Shown: positions 35,168-43,672 of the stretch, piece after piece
Layout of the letters: every line of letters begins with the position of its first letter
Numbering within the stretch: the stretch's first letter is position 1
From: Comamonas koreensis
GTDB lineage: Bacteria > Pseudomonadota > Gammaproteobacteria > Burkholderiales > Burkholderiaceae_C
Assembly (NCBI RefSeq): GCF_014076495.1
Contig: NZ_CP043575.1
Location: 3,720,001 to 3,784,000 of the forward strand
DNA: 64,000 bases
Direction: 5' to 3'
Notes under the pieces: generated by a model
Databases searched by the model: none
Told to the model about the DNA's origin: nothing
Seen by the model: only the letters and a program-made list of their open reading frames with translations
Program-made: the position numbers and the translations under genes

Positions 35168-36424
35168 ATGCCCGTCCCGTCTACCTCGGCGAGCCCCGCC
35201 CGCCCATCCGATGCGGCCCCGTCCACGGCGCCCGTGCGCAGCTTCAGCATGCGGCCGCTGATGTTCGAGAACTTTGTCTGCACCTTGTCGATGATGTCCT
35301 TTGTGGCGCTGATCGGCCCCATCGCCAGGCTGCTGGGGCTGGCGCCCTGGCAGGCCGGCATGGCGGTGACCGTGGGGGGCCTGGCCTGGGTACTGCTGGC
35401 ACGGCGCTGGGGGGCGGCCAGTGACCGCTGGGGCCGGCGCCCCATCCTGCTGCGGGGCCTGGGCGGCTTTGTGGTCTGCTATGCATTGCTGTGCAGCTTT
35501 ATCGTGTTTGCCTTGCGCAGCCGGCCGCCCGTGTGGCTGGCCTTTGCCGGGCTGGTGCTGCTGCGCGGCATGGCCGGGGGCTTTTATGCCGCCGTGCCCG
35601 CCACCGGTGCAGCGCTAGTGGCCGACCATGTGCCCGGCCCGCAGCGTGCGGCGGCCATGGCCACCTTGGGCGCCGCCAGCGGCATCGGCATGGTGGCGGG
35701 CCCCGGCGTCACCGGCCTGTTGGTCGCGCACAGCCTGGAGCTGCCGCTGCTGATCACCGCCGTGCTGCCCGCCCTGGCCTTGTTGGTACTGTGGCGCTGG
35801 CTGCCGCGCAGCGAGCAGCACGCCAACCCGCCCACCGGCCCCCTCAAGATCAGCGACCCGCGCCTGCGCCGCCCGATGGCCGTGGCCTTTTGCGCGATGT
35901 TCAGCGTGACCATTGCCCAGGTAGTTGTGGGTTTTTTTGCGCTGGACCGGCTGCAGCTGGACGCCAGCGCCGCTGCCCGCGCCGCCGGCATAGCGCTGGC
36001 CGTTGTCGGTGTGGGCCTGATCCTCGCCCAGCTGGCCGTGCGCAAACTGGGCTGGACCCCGCAGCGCCTGATCCGCGCCGGCTGCGCCCTGTCTGCGCTG
36101 GGCTTTGCGTCGCTGCTGCTGGCCAGCACGCCCTGGGCGCTGTGGGCCGGCTACCTTTTAGGCGCCGCCGGCATGGGCTGGGTCTTCCCCTCCGTCATGG
36201 CACTGGCCGCCAATGCCGTGGGCGCGCATGAGCAAGGCGCCACTGCCGGTACCGTTGCCGCAGCCCATGGCCTGGGCATGATCCTGGGGCCCCTGGTGGG
36301 CACCCTGGTCTATGACCTGCACCCGGGCGCGCCTTATCTGCTGGTGGCGGTGCTGCTGGTGCTGGTCGCGCTGTGGCCTGCGCGTGCGCCGGTATCAGCG
36401 CTGGAGGTAAGGCGGGTGGGTTGA
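35168..36424 (+). CDS. MFS transporter, probably iron-regulated siderophore exporter or importer
   Basis: The 418-aa protein has about 12 hydrophobic spans. Motif A, AASDRWGRRP, lies between TM2 and TM3 and motif C-like GPGVTGLLV in TM5, as in drug/metabolite antiporters. The start is firm: GAAGGAGTCTG precedes the ATG. The Fur box 30-45 bases upstream and the adjacent hemP and TonB receptor genes suggest a role in siderophore export or in inner-membrane uptake of the ferri-siderophore, as with EntS- or RhtX-type carriers. The direction of transport cannot be told. Convergent with the small RHH gene. Confidence 0.85.
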   Translation: MPVPSTSASPARPSDAAPSTAPVRSFSMRPLMFENFVCTLSMMSFVALIGPIARLLGLAPWQAGMAVTVGGLAWVLLARRWGAASDRWGRRPILLRGLGGFVVCYALLCSFIVFALRSRPPVWLAFAGLVLLRGMAGGFYAAVPATGAALVADHVPGPQRAAAMATLGAASGIGMVAGPGVTGLLVAHSLELPLLITAVLPALALLVLWRWLPRSEQHANPPTGPLKISDPRLRRPMAVAFCAMFSVTIAQVVVGFFALDRLQLDASAAARAAGIALAVVGVGLILAQLAVRKLGWTPQRLIRAGCALSALGFASLLLASTPWALWAGYLLGAAGMGWVFPSVMALAANAVGAHEQGATAGTVAAAHGLGMILGPLVGTLVYDLHPGAPYLLVAVLLVLVALWPARAPVSALEVRRVG

Positions 36425-36450
36425 GATCCAGCTGTCTGACATTGAGAGGT

Positions 36451-36714
36451 TCATTTGCGCTGCCTGGCTGCGGCCAGCTTGGCCTCCAGGCGGGCAATCA
36501 CGACCTGTGCAGGGATGCCAGCAGCAGCACTGTTGTGCCGCGTGGCGGCCAATCCCCGCTGCAGCAATCCCGCCTGTGCTTGCCGCTGCTGGATCTCGCG
36601 GCGGACAGCGGTCTCGACAAAAGACGCCAGGCTTTCGTTCTGCGCCAAGGCACGCGCCACCTCGTCCATGAAAGCGGGCTCGACGCAGATGGATGGGATG
36701 GTGGCAGTCTTCAT
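36451..36714 (-). CDS. YlcI/YnfO-type ribbon-helix-helix protein, orphan antitoxin-like
   Basis: The 87-aa protein starts MKTATIPSICVEPAFMDEV and continues ESLASFVETAVRREIQQRQ, the pattern of YlcI/YnfO-family RHH proteins. They are usually the DNA-binding antitoxin before a ParE/RelE-like toxin. The C-terminal part contains VVIARLEAKLAAARQ, usual for the family. AGGATCTACCT precedes the ATG. No toxin gene follows: 26 bases beyond the stop lies the end of the convergent MFS gene. It is either a solitary regulator or a relic of a toxin-antitoxin pair. Confidence 0.75.
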   Translation of the reverse strand: MKTATIPSICVEPAFMDEVARALAQNESLASFVETAVRREIQQRQAQAGLLQRGLAATRHNSAAAGIPAQVVIARLEAKLAAARQRK

Positions 36715-36898
36715 AGGTAGATCCTGGAGTGCAAGTGAATGGATCCTCGGCCATTAAACCTCTGAGTGCGTATGGTTGGCAGGGGGCGACTACCGCCCGC
36801 CAAAGCTGGCTCAAATACCATCCCAATCCCACTGCACCGCCCCGCAGCACCAGCATGGACTACGATAGCGGCACTTTCAGCCGCCATCATCCCTGCCC

Positions 36899-37900
36899 GT
36901 GCAACCCACTGACCGACCGTCCAAGATCCAAGATGTAGCCCGCGCTGCGGGCGTGTCTGCGATGACGGTGTCGCGGGCCATCAACCACCCCGAACGGCTC
37001 AATCCCGAAACCTTGCAGCGCGTGCGCGATGCCATCGCCAGCATGCGCTATGTGCCCAATGCGCTGGCCAGTGGCCTGCGGCTGTCGCGGGCGCGGCTGG
37101 TGGCGGCCTTGCTGCCGACCTTGGTGGGGCCCGTGTTCCAAGAGCTGATCCAGTCGCTCGACCATGCGCTCAACCAGCACGGCTACCAGCTGATGATTGG
37201 CCGCACCGGCTATGACGCCGCGCAAGAGGCGGACTTGATCCGCGCCATCATCCAGCGCCGGCCCGATGGCATTGTGATGATCGGTATGGCCGCCTCCGAA
37301 GAAGGGCGGGCGCTGCTGCAGGCCTCGCGCATTCCGGTGGTCGAGACCTGGGACCTGAGCGACACGGCGATCGACATGCTGGTGGGCTTTTCGCACAGTG
37401 CCATTGGCCAGGCGGTAGCGGCGCATTTCATCGCCAAGGGCCACCGGCAACTGGGCATGGTCAGCGGCGATGATGCGCGTGCCCGGGTGCGCGTGGCGGC
37501 CTATGCACAAGCGGCGCAAGCGGCAGGCCTGCCCGAAGTGAAGGTGGCCTATACGCCCGCGCCCAGCACCTTGGGTGGCGGCCGGCGTGGCCTGGTGGAG
37601 ATACTGGCCCAGCGGCCCGAGGTGACCGCCGTTTTCTGCAGCTCTGATACCTTGGCATTAGGTGCCTTGGTCGAGGCGCAGCACCAGGGCCTGCGCGTGC
37701 CCGAGGACCTGGCTGTTGTCGGTCTGGGCGACCAGGAGTTTGCCAAAGACACCGCCCCGCCCCTCACCACCGTGCGGCTGGATGGCACCCGCATTGGCCA
37801 GTTGGCCGCCGACATGATTGTGGCCCGCACCCTGGACCAGCCCGTCGATGCGCAGCGTGTCGATATCGGCTTTTCCATTACCCAGCGCAGCAGCGGCTAA
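36899..37900 (+). CDS. LacI-family transcriptional regulator
   Basis: The 333-aa protein starts at a GTG. The N-terminal LacI helix-turn-helix reads KIQDVARAAGVSAMTVSRAI, followed by the hinge YVPNALASGLR. A periplasmic-binding-protein-like effector domain follows (LVAALLPTLVGPVFQELIQSL, GHRQLGMVSGD, VFCSSDTLALGALVEA). It resembles the GntR-type (gluconate) LacI subgroup, consistent with sugar-acid sensing. Two identical palindromes just downstream at 37976 and 38006 are the probable operators for the Bug/glucarate dehydratase genes that follow. Confidence 0.93.
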   Translation: MQPTDRPSKIQDVARAAGVSAMTVSRAINHPERLNPETLQRVRDAIASMRYVPNALASGLRLSRARLVAALLPTLVGPVFQELIQSLDHALNQHGYQLMIGRTGYDAAQEADLIRAIIQRRPDGIVMIGMAASEEGRALLQASRIPVVETWDLSDTAIDMLVGFSHSAIGQAVAAHFIAKGHRQLGMVSGDDARARVRVAAYAQAAQAAGLPEVKVAYTPAPSTLGGGRRGLVEILAQRPEVTAVFCSSDTLALGALVEAQHQGLRVPEDLAVVGLGDQEFAKDTAPPLTTVRLDGTRIGQLAADMIVARTLDQPVDAQRVDIGFSITQRSSG

Positions 37901-37975
37901 ACAGCGCTGTCTCGGTAGAAATTCACACCCCCGCCATCCTGGCAATGTCGGGTAATTACTGATTTCTCAGCCAAA

Positions 37976-37987
37976 GTTAACGTTAAC
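37976..37987. promoter_or_regulatory. LacI-type operator 1
   Basis: GTTAACGTTAAC, a perfect 12-bp palindrome with the central CG typical of LacI/GalR family operators. It lies 92 bp before the Bug gene ATG and just after the LacI gene. Confidence 0.75.
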
Positions 37988-38005
37988 AATACGACAAATT
38001 GCAAT

Positions 38006-38017
38006 GTTAACGTTAAC
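38006..38017. promoter_or_regulatory. LacI-type operator 2
   Basis: This is an identical palindrome GTTAACGTTAAC, centre to centre 30 bp from operator 1, close to three helical turns. The two sites therefore lie nearly on the same DNA face, allowing cooperative binding. Confidence 0.75.
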
Positions 38018-38078
38018 TATTCGAAGCGAAGCATCGCTCAGCCAGATTTCAGCAACGTCTTAAATGCAGGAGACAAGC

Positions 38079-39074
38079 ATGACCACCACCCCAAAACCAG
38101 GATGGAAAAAGATAGCGGCCCTCGTCTGCGCCAGCGCTGCGGCCTTGGCCGCCAGCCCCAGTGCCTGGGCTTGGCCGGACAAGCCAGTCACGATCATCGT
38201 GCCCTTCCCTGCGGGCGGCGCGACCGACACGGTGGCGCGCGCAATTGGCAACAACCTGGGCCAGCAGTGGGGCCAGTCGATGGTGGTGGAAAACAAGGCC
38301 GGCGCCACCGGCAGCATTGGCGCCGCCCAGGTGGCGCGCGCCCCGGCCGATGGCTATACCTTGCTGGTCTCGTCGCTGGCACCGCTCGTGGTGGCGCCCC
38401 ATCTGATCAAGGGCCTGCCCTATGACCCGACGCGGGACTTCAGCTACATCACGGTGGCGGTACAAACAGCCAATGTGCTGGTGGTCAATCCCCAGCTCGC
38501 CCCCAAGGTCAACAACGTGCAGGATGTCATCGTGATGCTCAAGGCCAAGCCCGACACGGTCAGCTTTGCGACCTCGGGCGCGGGATCGTCGGACCACCTG
38601 ACTGCCGAGCTGTTCTGGCAGAAGACGGGCACCAAGGGCCTGCACGTGCCCTACAAGGGCGGCGCGCCGGCCACCGCTGATTTGCTGGGCAGCCAGGTGG
38701 ACATGTCCTTCCAGAACGTCAACAGCGTCTTCCCCCATATCAAGTCGGGCAAGCTCAAGGCCATTGCGGTCACGGGCAACAAGCGCTCTGCCGTGCTGCC
38801 CGATGTGCCGACGATGGCAGAAGCCGGCATCGATGGCATGGACGTCTATGCCTGGCAAGCCTTTGCCGCACCGAAGAACCTGCCCGCCGATGTCCGAACC
38901 AAGCTGCACGACGGCATTGTCAAAGCGCTGCACGACCCAGCTGTGAGCAAGCAGTTCACCGACATGGGGCTGGAGATTGTCGGCAACAGCCCCGAGGCCT
39001 TTACCGAGTTCCAGCGCAAGGAGTTTGCGCGTTGGAAGCAGGTCATCACCACCGGCAACATCACCGCACAATAA
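38079..39074 (+). CDS. Bug/TctC-family tricarboxylate-type substrate-binding protein (1 of 5)
   Basis: The 331-aa periplasmic binding protein has a signal peptide (ALVCASAAALAASPSAWA). The mature start is WPDKPVTIIVPFPAGGATD. Family landmarks follow: VENKAGATGSIGAAQVARA, ADGYTLL, HVPYKGGAPATADLLGSQVD, LPDVPTMAEAG. Bug proteins bind organic acids and present them to a TctAB permease, or act as sensors. AGGAGACAAGC precedes the ATG at 38079; an ATG five codons upstream is less likely. It is probably under the LacI operators and cotranscribed with glucarate dehydratase, so a sugar acid is a likely ligand. No TctAB is present in the window. Confidence 0.93.
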   Translation: MTTTPKPGWKKIAALVCASAAALAASPSAWAWPDKPVTIIVPFPAGGATDTVARAIGNNLGQQWGQSMVVENKAGATGSIGAAQVARAPADGYTLLVSSLAPLVVAPHLIKGLPYDPTRDFSYITVAVQTANVLVVNPQLAPKVNNVQDVIVMLKAKPDTVSFATSGAGSSDHLTAELFWQKTGTKGLHVPYKGGAPATADLLGSQVDMSFQNVNSVFPHIKSGKLKAIAVTGNKRSAVLPDVPTMAEAGIDGMDVYAWQAFAAPKNLPADVRTKLHDGIVKALHDPAVSKQFTDMGLEIVGNSPEAFTEFQRKEFARWKQVITTGNITAQ

Positions 39075-39275
39075 GAGCCACTAACACAACCCTTGATACG
39101 TCGTTGCCTGGCCGGCCGCGCCAAGCCTTGCCGTACTACCGTACTGTCTGCGACTTGGCGCCTCGTCTCAACCGCAAACCTGCGGTTTGCTGGGCCGTGT
39201 TAGCGGCTCAAAGCAACAGCCCCCCGAGCCCAACACGCCCGCTGCACAACCTCCAACATTGACCCTTAGCCCACC

Positions 39276-40628
39276 ATGCAAGCCACCACATCCGCGTCGC
39301 CCTCTTCCACCCCCCGCATCACCGGCTACCGCGTGGTGCCCGTGGCCGGGCATGACAGCATGCTGCTCAACCTGAGCGGCGCCCATGCGCCGTTCTTCAC
39401 CCGCAACCTGCTGATCCTGACCGACAGCGCAGGCCGCACAGGGGTGGGCGAGGTGCCGGGTGGCGAGAGCATTCGCAATACCCTGGAAGACGCGCGCGAG
39501 CTGATCCTCGGCCAGCCGGTGGGCAACTACAACGCCATGCTCAACGCGATGCGCAGCAACTTTGCGGGCCGCGACAGCGCAGGCCGTGGGCTGCAGACCT
39601 TTGACCTGCGCACCACCATCCATGCGGTGACGGCAGCAGAATCGGCACTGCTCGATCTGCTGGGCCAGCACCTGGGCGTGCCAGTCGCTGCGCTGCTGGG
39701 CGAAGGCGTGCAGCGCACCTCGGTGCAGATGCTGGGCTATCTCTTCTATGTGGGCGACCGCGAACTGACCGACCTGCCCTACCAAAGCTTTCCCGACGAG
39801 GCCGATGACTGGAAGCGCCTGCGCCATGAAAAAGCCATGGACCCGCAGGCCATCGTGCGCCTGGCCGAGGCCGCCCATGCGCGCTATGGCTTTGAGGATT
39901 TCAAGCTCAAGGGTGGCGTGCTGCGCGGTGAGGACGAGGTCGAAGCCATCCGCGCACTGCATGAGCGCTTTCCGAAAGCCCGCATCACCCTGGACCCCAA
40001 TGGCGGCTGGTTACTCAAGGATGCGGTGCGCATCACCCGCGATCTGCACGGCATCCTTGCCTATGCCGAAGACCCTTGCGGCGCCGAAGAAGGCTTCTCC
40101 GGCCGCGAAGTGATGGCCGAGTTCCGCCGCGCGACCGGACTGCCCACGGCGACCAATATGGTCGCCACCGACTGGCGCCAGATGGCCCATTCGCTGTCGC
40201 TGCAATCGGTCGATATTCCGCTGGCCGATCCGCACTTCTGGACGCTGTCAGGCTCGGTGCGCGTGGCCCAGCTCTGCCAGGCCTTTGGCCTGACCTGGGG
40301 CTCGCACTCGAACAACCATTTCGATGTGTCGCTGGCCATGTTCACCCATGTGGGCGCTGCCGCGCCCGGCAAGGTCACCGCCATCGACACGCACTGGATC
40401 TGGCAAGACGGCCAGGGCCTCACCAAGCAGCCGCTGCAGATCAAGGGCGGCTATATCGAGCTGCCGCAACAAGGCGGCCTGGGCATCGAGCTGGACATGG
40501 ACGCCGTCGAGCGCGCGCACCAGCTCTACCTGCAGCACGGCCTGGGCGCCCGCGATGATGCGATTGCCATGCAGTACCTGGTTCCGGGCTGGCGCTTTGA
40601 CAACAAGCGCCCTTGCATGGTGCGCTAA
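39276..40628 (+). CDS. gudD: glucarate dehydratase
   Basis: This 450-aa enolase-superfamily enzyme converts D-glucarate (and L-idarate) to 5-keto-4-deoxyglucarate. The N-terminal capping domain includes [24 protein letters not shown]. The barrel has the KxK base in [10 protein letters not shown] (about residues 209-213), metal ligands in TLDPNGGWL and [10 protein letters not shown], and the catalytic His in [14 protein letters not shown] (about 343-350). It ends in the family-typical [17 protein letters not shown]. The length matches E. coli GudD (446 aa). It is convergent with the IclR gene and 201 bp after the Bug gene. This is the best-defined enzyme of the cluster. Confidence 0.93.
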   Translation: MQATTSASPSSTPRITGYRVVPVAGHDSMLLNLSGAHAPFFTRNLLILTDSAGRTGVGEVPGGESIRNTLEDARELILGQPVGNYNAMLNAMRSNFAGRDSAGRGLQTFDLRTTIHAVTAAESALLDLLGQHLGVPVAALLGEGVQRTSVQMLGYLFYVGDRELTDLPYQSFPDEADDWKRLRHEKAMDPQAIVRLAEAAHARYGFEDFKLKGGVLRGEDEVEAIRALHERFPKARITLDPNGGWLLKDAVRITRDLHGILAYAEDPCGAEEGFSGREVMAEFRRATGLPTATNMVATDWRQMAHSLSLQSVDIPLADPHFWTLSGSVRVAQLCQAFGLTWGSHSNNHFDVSLAMFTHVGAAAPGKVTAIDTHWIWQDGQGLTKQPLQIKGGYIELPQQGGLGIELDMDAVERAHQLYLQHGLGARDDAIAMQYLVPGWRFDNKRPCMVR

Positions 40629-40694
40629 GCCGCTGCAGCAGTCCCCCGTTCGACGTGCCGCGCGAGGGACGCCGCAGCCACATCCGCGCAGGAC

Positions 40695-41555
40695 TCAGGG
40701 GTGCCAGTGGCTGGCCCGCACCAGGGTCGCAGACGGCCCCGTATTGCCCGCCAACGCATAGGACAGCTGGTTGGCAGCTGCGATGACCGTCGTGGACATC
40801 TCTTCGAGCTTTTGCTGTGGCAGGCGCGAGGCGGGGCCGGAGACGCAGACGGAGCCCAGAAGCCGCCAGTGCTTGCCAAACACCGGCGCGGAGATGGTGG
40901 CCACGCCCTGCTCGCGCTCGCCAATCGACCAGTGAAAACCGCGCTGGCGGATGGCTTCGTACAAGTCGCCCGGCTCGCCCGAAAACGCCAGAATCACCCG
41001 CCCTGGCGAGCCCTTGTCCAGCGGCAGCCCCTCGCCCATGCGCGCATGGTGGCGCAAGGCCTGCGGGCCTTCCACCCGCACCAGGCAGGTGCGCACATGG
41101 CCTTCGCGCACATAAAAGGCGGCGCTCTCGCCGCTGGCCACCGTCAGCGCGCGCAGCGCCGGCTCCAGCACGTTTTGCACATCAAAGCCGGCTTGGTAAC
41201 GCGCGCCCAGCCAGCCCGCTGCCGGGCCCAGGCGCCAATCGCCATCTTCCCGCTGCACCAGGTAGCCCGACTGCGCCAGGGTGCGCGCAATGCGCAGCGC
41301 CGTGGTCTTGTGCAGGCCGCAGCGCCGGCTCAGCTCGGCCAGCGGCAGATGCGATTCGCCCAACGCAAAGGCATCGATCAATTGCATGGCACGCAACACC
41401 GCAGTGACGGTGCTGGTCGACGATGCGCCCTCCTCTTGCCCCGCATTTGCAACGGCCTCGGCACCGACTAGGTCGTCCTCCACCAGCTGCGTGACAACGG
41501 GGCCGGGTTTCGCCTTGGATCGGGCTGCGGGTTTGCGCTGATACGGGTTGCCCAT
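40695..41555 (-). CDS. IclR-family transcriptional regulator
   Basis: The 286-aa protein has a winged helix at about residues 55-110 (AMQLIDAFALGESHLPLAEL, GLHKTTALRIARTL). The IclR effector domain follows (GESAAFYVREGHVRTCLVRV, GEGLPLDKGSPGRVILAF, GVATISAPVFG). ATG at 41555 is chosen; the frame stays open far upstream only because it runs antisense to the next Bug gene. It is divergent from the run of genes starting at 41676 and probably controls it. The TTGAAAC repeats in the shared promoter are candidate sites. Confidence 0.93.
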   Translation of the reverse strand: MGNPYQRKPAARSKAKPGPVVTQLVEDDLVGAEAVANAGQEEGASSTSTVTAVLRAMQLIDAFALGESHLPLAELSRRCGLHKTTALRIARTLAQSGYLVQREDGDWRLGPAAGWLGARYQAGFDVQNVLEPALRALTVASGESAAFYVREGHVRTCLVRVEGPQALRHHARMGEGLPLDKGSPGRVILAFSGEPGDLYEAIRQRGFHWSIGEREQGVATISAPVFGKHWRLLGSVCVSGPASRLPQQKLEEMSTTVIAAANQLSYALAGNTGPSATLVRASHWHP

Positions 41556-41575
41556 GGTGCAATGTGTTTCATTGG

Positions 41576-41602
41576 TTGAAACGGCATTGTACCCCTTGAA
41601 AC
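41576..41602. promoter_or_regulatory. direct TTGAAAC repeats in the IclR / Bug divergent promoter
   Basis: TTGAAAC occurs at 41576-41582 and 41596-41602, 20 bp apart (two helical turns), between the divergent IclR gene and the operon beginning at 41676. This is a plausible IclR-type binding site or activator site. Confidence 0.45.
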
Positions 41603-41675
41603 TTTTTTTTAAAGTAGCGCACCGATTGGCAGCAGACCAAAAGGCCACACCAACACAACGATACGGAGACAACGT

Positions 41676-42680
41676 ATGACGATCACGACACGAGCGATTT
41701 CGATCTCGGCGCGCCTGTGCCGCCTGGCGCTGGGCACAGCGGTACTCGCCGCAGCAGCCACCGGCGCCTACGCCCAAAGCAATTACCCGGCCAAGCCCAT
41801 CCGTTTGTTGGTGCCCTTTCCGCCCGGCGGCGGCACCGACATGATTGCCCGCGCCGTGGCGCAAAAGGTTACCGAGAAGAATGGCTGGAATATCGTCGTG
41901 GACAACCGCCCCGGCGCCGGTGGCAACCTGGGGGTGGACGCGGCCGCCAAGGCCGCGCCCGATGGCTACACACTGGTGATGGGCCAAACCAGCAACCTGG
42001 CCATCAACCCGGCGCTGTACAAAAATCTGCCCTACGACCCGCTCAAGAACCTGACCCCGGTCGCGCTCGTCTCCTCGTCGCCAATCCTGATGGTGAGTGG
42101 CGCAGGCACCCCGCTGCACTCGATCGCCGAAGTCTTGAAGTCTGCGAAAGCCAAGCCCGATACCGTCACCGTGGGCTATGCCGGCAATGGCACCGTCGCC
42201 CACCTGGCCGTCACCCAGATCGAGCAAGCCACTGGCGTCAAGCTGCGCCATGTGCCCTACAAAGGCATTGCGCAAGCGATCACCGACCTGTCCGGCGGCC
42301 AGATCGACCTCTTTGTTGGATCGATCCCCTCCCTGATCGGCCAGGTGCGCAATGACAAGCTCCAGCCGCTGGTGGTGACCTCCAAGCAGCGCTCGGGCGA
42401 GTTGCCCTCCACGCCAACGATGGCCGAGTCCGGCAGCAAGGGCTTTGAGGCCATTACCTGGTTTGGCATCCTGGCCCCGGCCGGCACGCCAGATGCGATC
42501 GTGCAAAAGCTCAACAAAGCCATCAATGCCGCGCTGGCCGAGCCTGATGTGGTCGAGAAACTGCGCTCCGAAGGCGGCGATATCCTGGGCGGCAGCGCGC
42601 AAGATTTTGGCAAGCTGATGCATGCCGAAGTGCCCCGCTGGGCCAAGATCGTCAAGGACTCAGGCGCCAGCCTGAACTAA
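41676..42680 (+). CDS. Bug/TctC-family substrate-binding protein (2 of 5)
   Basis: The 334-aa periplasmic protein has a signal peptide ending ATGAYAQ and mature start YPAKPIRLLVPFPPGGGTD. DNRPGAGGNLGVDAAAKA, PDGYTLVM, HVPYKGIAQAITDLSGGQID and STPTMAESG are family landmarks. GGAGACAACGT precedes the ATG. It is the first gene of the long plus-strand run, divergent from the IclR gene. It differs from the 38079 product across the ligand-loop region, so it may bind another acid. Confidence 0.93.
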   Translation: MTITTRAISISARLCRLALGTAVLAAAATGAYAQSNYPAKPIRLLVPFPPGGGTDMIARAVAQKVTEKNGWNIVVDNRPGAGGNLGVDAAAKAAPDGYTLVMGQTSNLAINPALYKNLPYDPLKNLTPVALVSSSPILMVSGAGTPLHSIAEVLKSAKAKPDTVTVGYAGNGTVAHLAVTQIEQATGVKLRHVPYKGIAQAITDLSGGQIDLFVGSIPSLIGQVRNDKLQPLVVTSKQRSGELPSTPTMAESGSKGFEAITWFGILAPAGTPDAIVQKLNKAINAALAEPDVVEKLRSEGGDILGGSAQDFGKLMHAEVPRWAKIVKDSGASLN

Positions 42681-42751
42681 GGCCGCAAGCACACCGGCCC
42701 GCGCCCAGCCCCCCTCCCCCAACACCACCCCGTTCACCCAGAGCCCGCGCC

Positions 42752-43654
42752 ATGCACCGCGATAGCTTGGCTGTGCCCGTCCGTTTCTCGGCAGGTACCG
42801 CCGTACCCTCCACCCCGCTGCCCGACGGCGCCTGCGACTGCCATATCCATGTGTATGACAGCCGTTATCCCAGCGCAGAGGGCGCCAGGCTGCTGCCACC
42901 CGACGCCTCGGCGCAGGACTACCGCGCGCTGCAGCAGCGCATCGGCACCACGCGTGCCGTGCTGGTCACCCCCTCCACCTATGGCACGGACAACCGCTGC
43001 ATGCTCGAAGGCCTGGCAGCGCTGGGCAGCCAGGCCCGGGGTGTGGCGGTGATCGACGGCACGGAGAGCGATGCCCAGCTGCAGCGCCTGCACCGCCTGG
43101 GCGTGCGCGGCGTGCGGCTCAACCTGTCGCTGGGCGTGGCGGGCACGGTGGCGGCGCTCAGGCCGCTGGCCCAGCGCATTGCTCCGCTGGGCTGGCACCT
43201 GCAGCTGTTGATGGCGCCCGATCTGCTGCTGGGCCAGGCGGCCGTGCTGCGCGAGCTGCCGGTGCCGTTAGTGTTTGACCACTTTGGCCGCATCGCGCCG
43301 GCCATGGCGGGCAGCGCTGCGCACGGTCTGCTGCTGGAGCTGCTGCAGCGCGGCCAGGCCTGGATCAAGCTGTCGGGCGGCTACATCGTCAGCGACCAGC
43401 ACAGCGTGGAAGACCCGGCGCTGGATGCGCTGGCCGCCAGCTACCTGCGCGCAGCGCCCCAGCGTGTGCTATGGGGCAGTGACTGGCCCCATGCCACCGC
43501 GTCGGCCGGTGTGCAAGCCATGCCCGATGACGCGCGCCAGATCGACCGCCTGGCCGACTGGGCGCAGCACAGCGCAGGCAGCGGCACCCTGCAGCGCGTG
43601 CTGGTCGACAACCCGGCCGCGCTCTACGGCTTTGGCCCCTTGGCCGATTCATAA
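42752..43654 (+). CDS. COG3618-type amidohydrolase, lactone hydrolase-like (copy 1)
   Basis: The 300-aa TIM-barrel amidohydrolase has an N-terminal DCHIHVYDSRYP, VTPSTYGTDN (about residues 70-80), GVRGVRLNL, VFDHFGRI, WIKLSGGYIVS and the C-terminal metal/catalytic Asp in LWGSDWPHAT. The closest characterised relatives are 2-pyrone-4,6-dicarboxylate hydrolase (LigI), D-galactarolactone isomerase and 4-sulfomuconolactone hydrolase. All open or rearrange carboxylated lactones. Substrate here is probably a sugar-acid or pyrone lactone (inference). It has a paralog at 48495. It is 18 bp before the next Bug gene, consistent with one operon. Confidence 0.88.
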   Translation: MHRDSLAVPVRFSAGTAVPSTPLPDGACDCHIHVYDSRYPSAEGARLLPPDASAQDYRALQQRIGTTRAVLVTPSTYGTDNRCMLEGLAALGSQARGVAVIDGTESDAQLQRLHRLGVRGVRLNLSLGVAGTVAALRPLAQRIAPLGWHLQLLMAPDLLLGQAAVLRELPVPLVFDHFGRIAPAMAGSAAHGLLLELLQRGQAWIKLSGGYIVSDQHSVEDPALDALAASYLRAAPQRVLWGSDWPHATASAGVQAMPDDARQIDRLADWAQHSAGSGTLQRVLVDNPAALYGFGPLADS

Positions 43655-43672
43655 AACACTTCGGAGACTGAC

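Noticed and set aside
39174..39190. GCAAACC/GGTTTGC hairpin before glucarate dehydratase as terminator
   Set aside because: There is no T-run, and genes on both sides run the same way under the same likely operators; it may be a weak attenuator at most.
40695..42623. A single 642-codon minus-strand reading frame
   Set aside because: Only the part ending at 41555 matches the IclR family; the rest is antisense to the Bug gene at 41676, an open-frame by-product of high GC.
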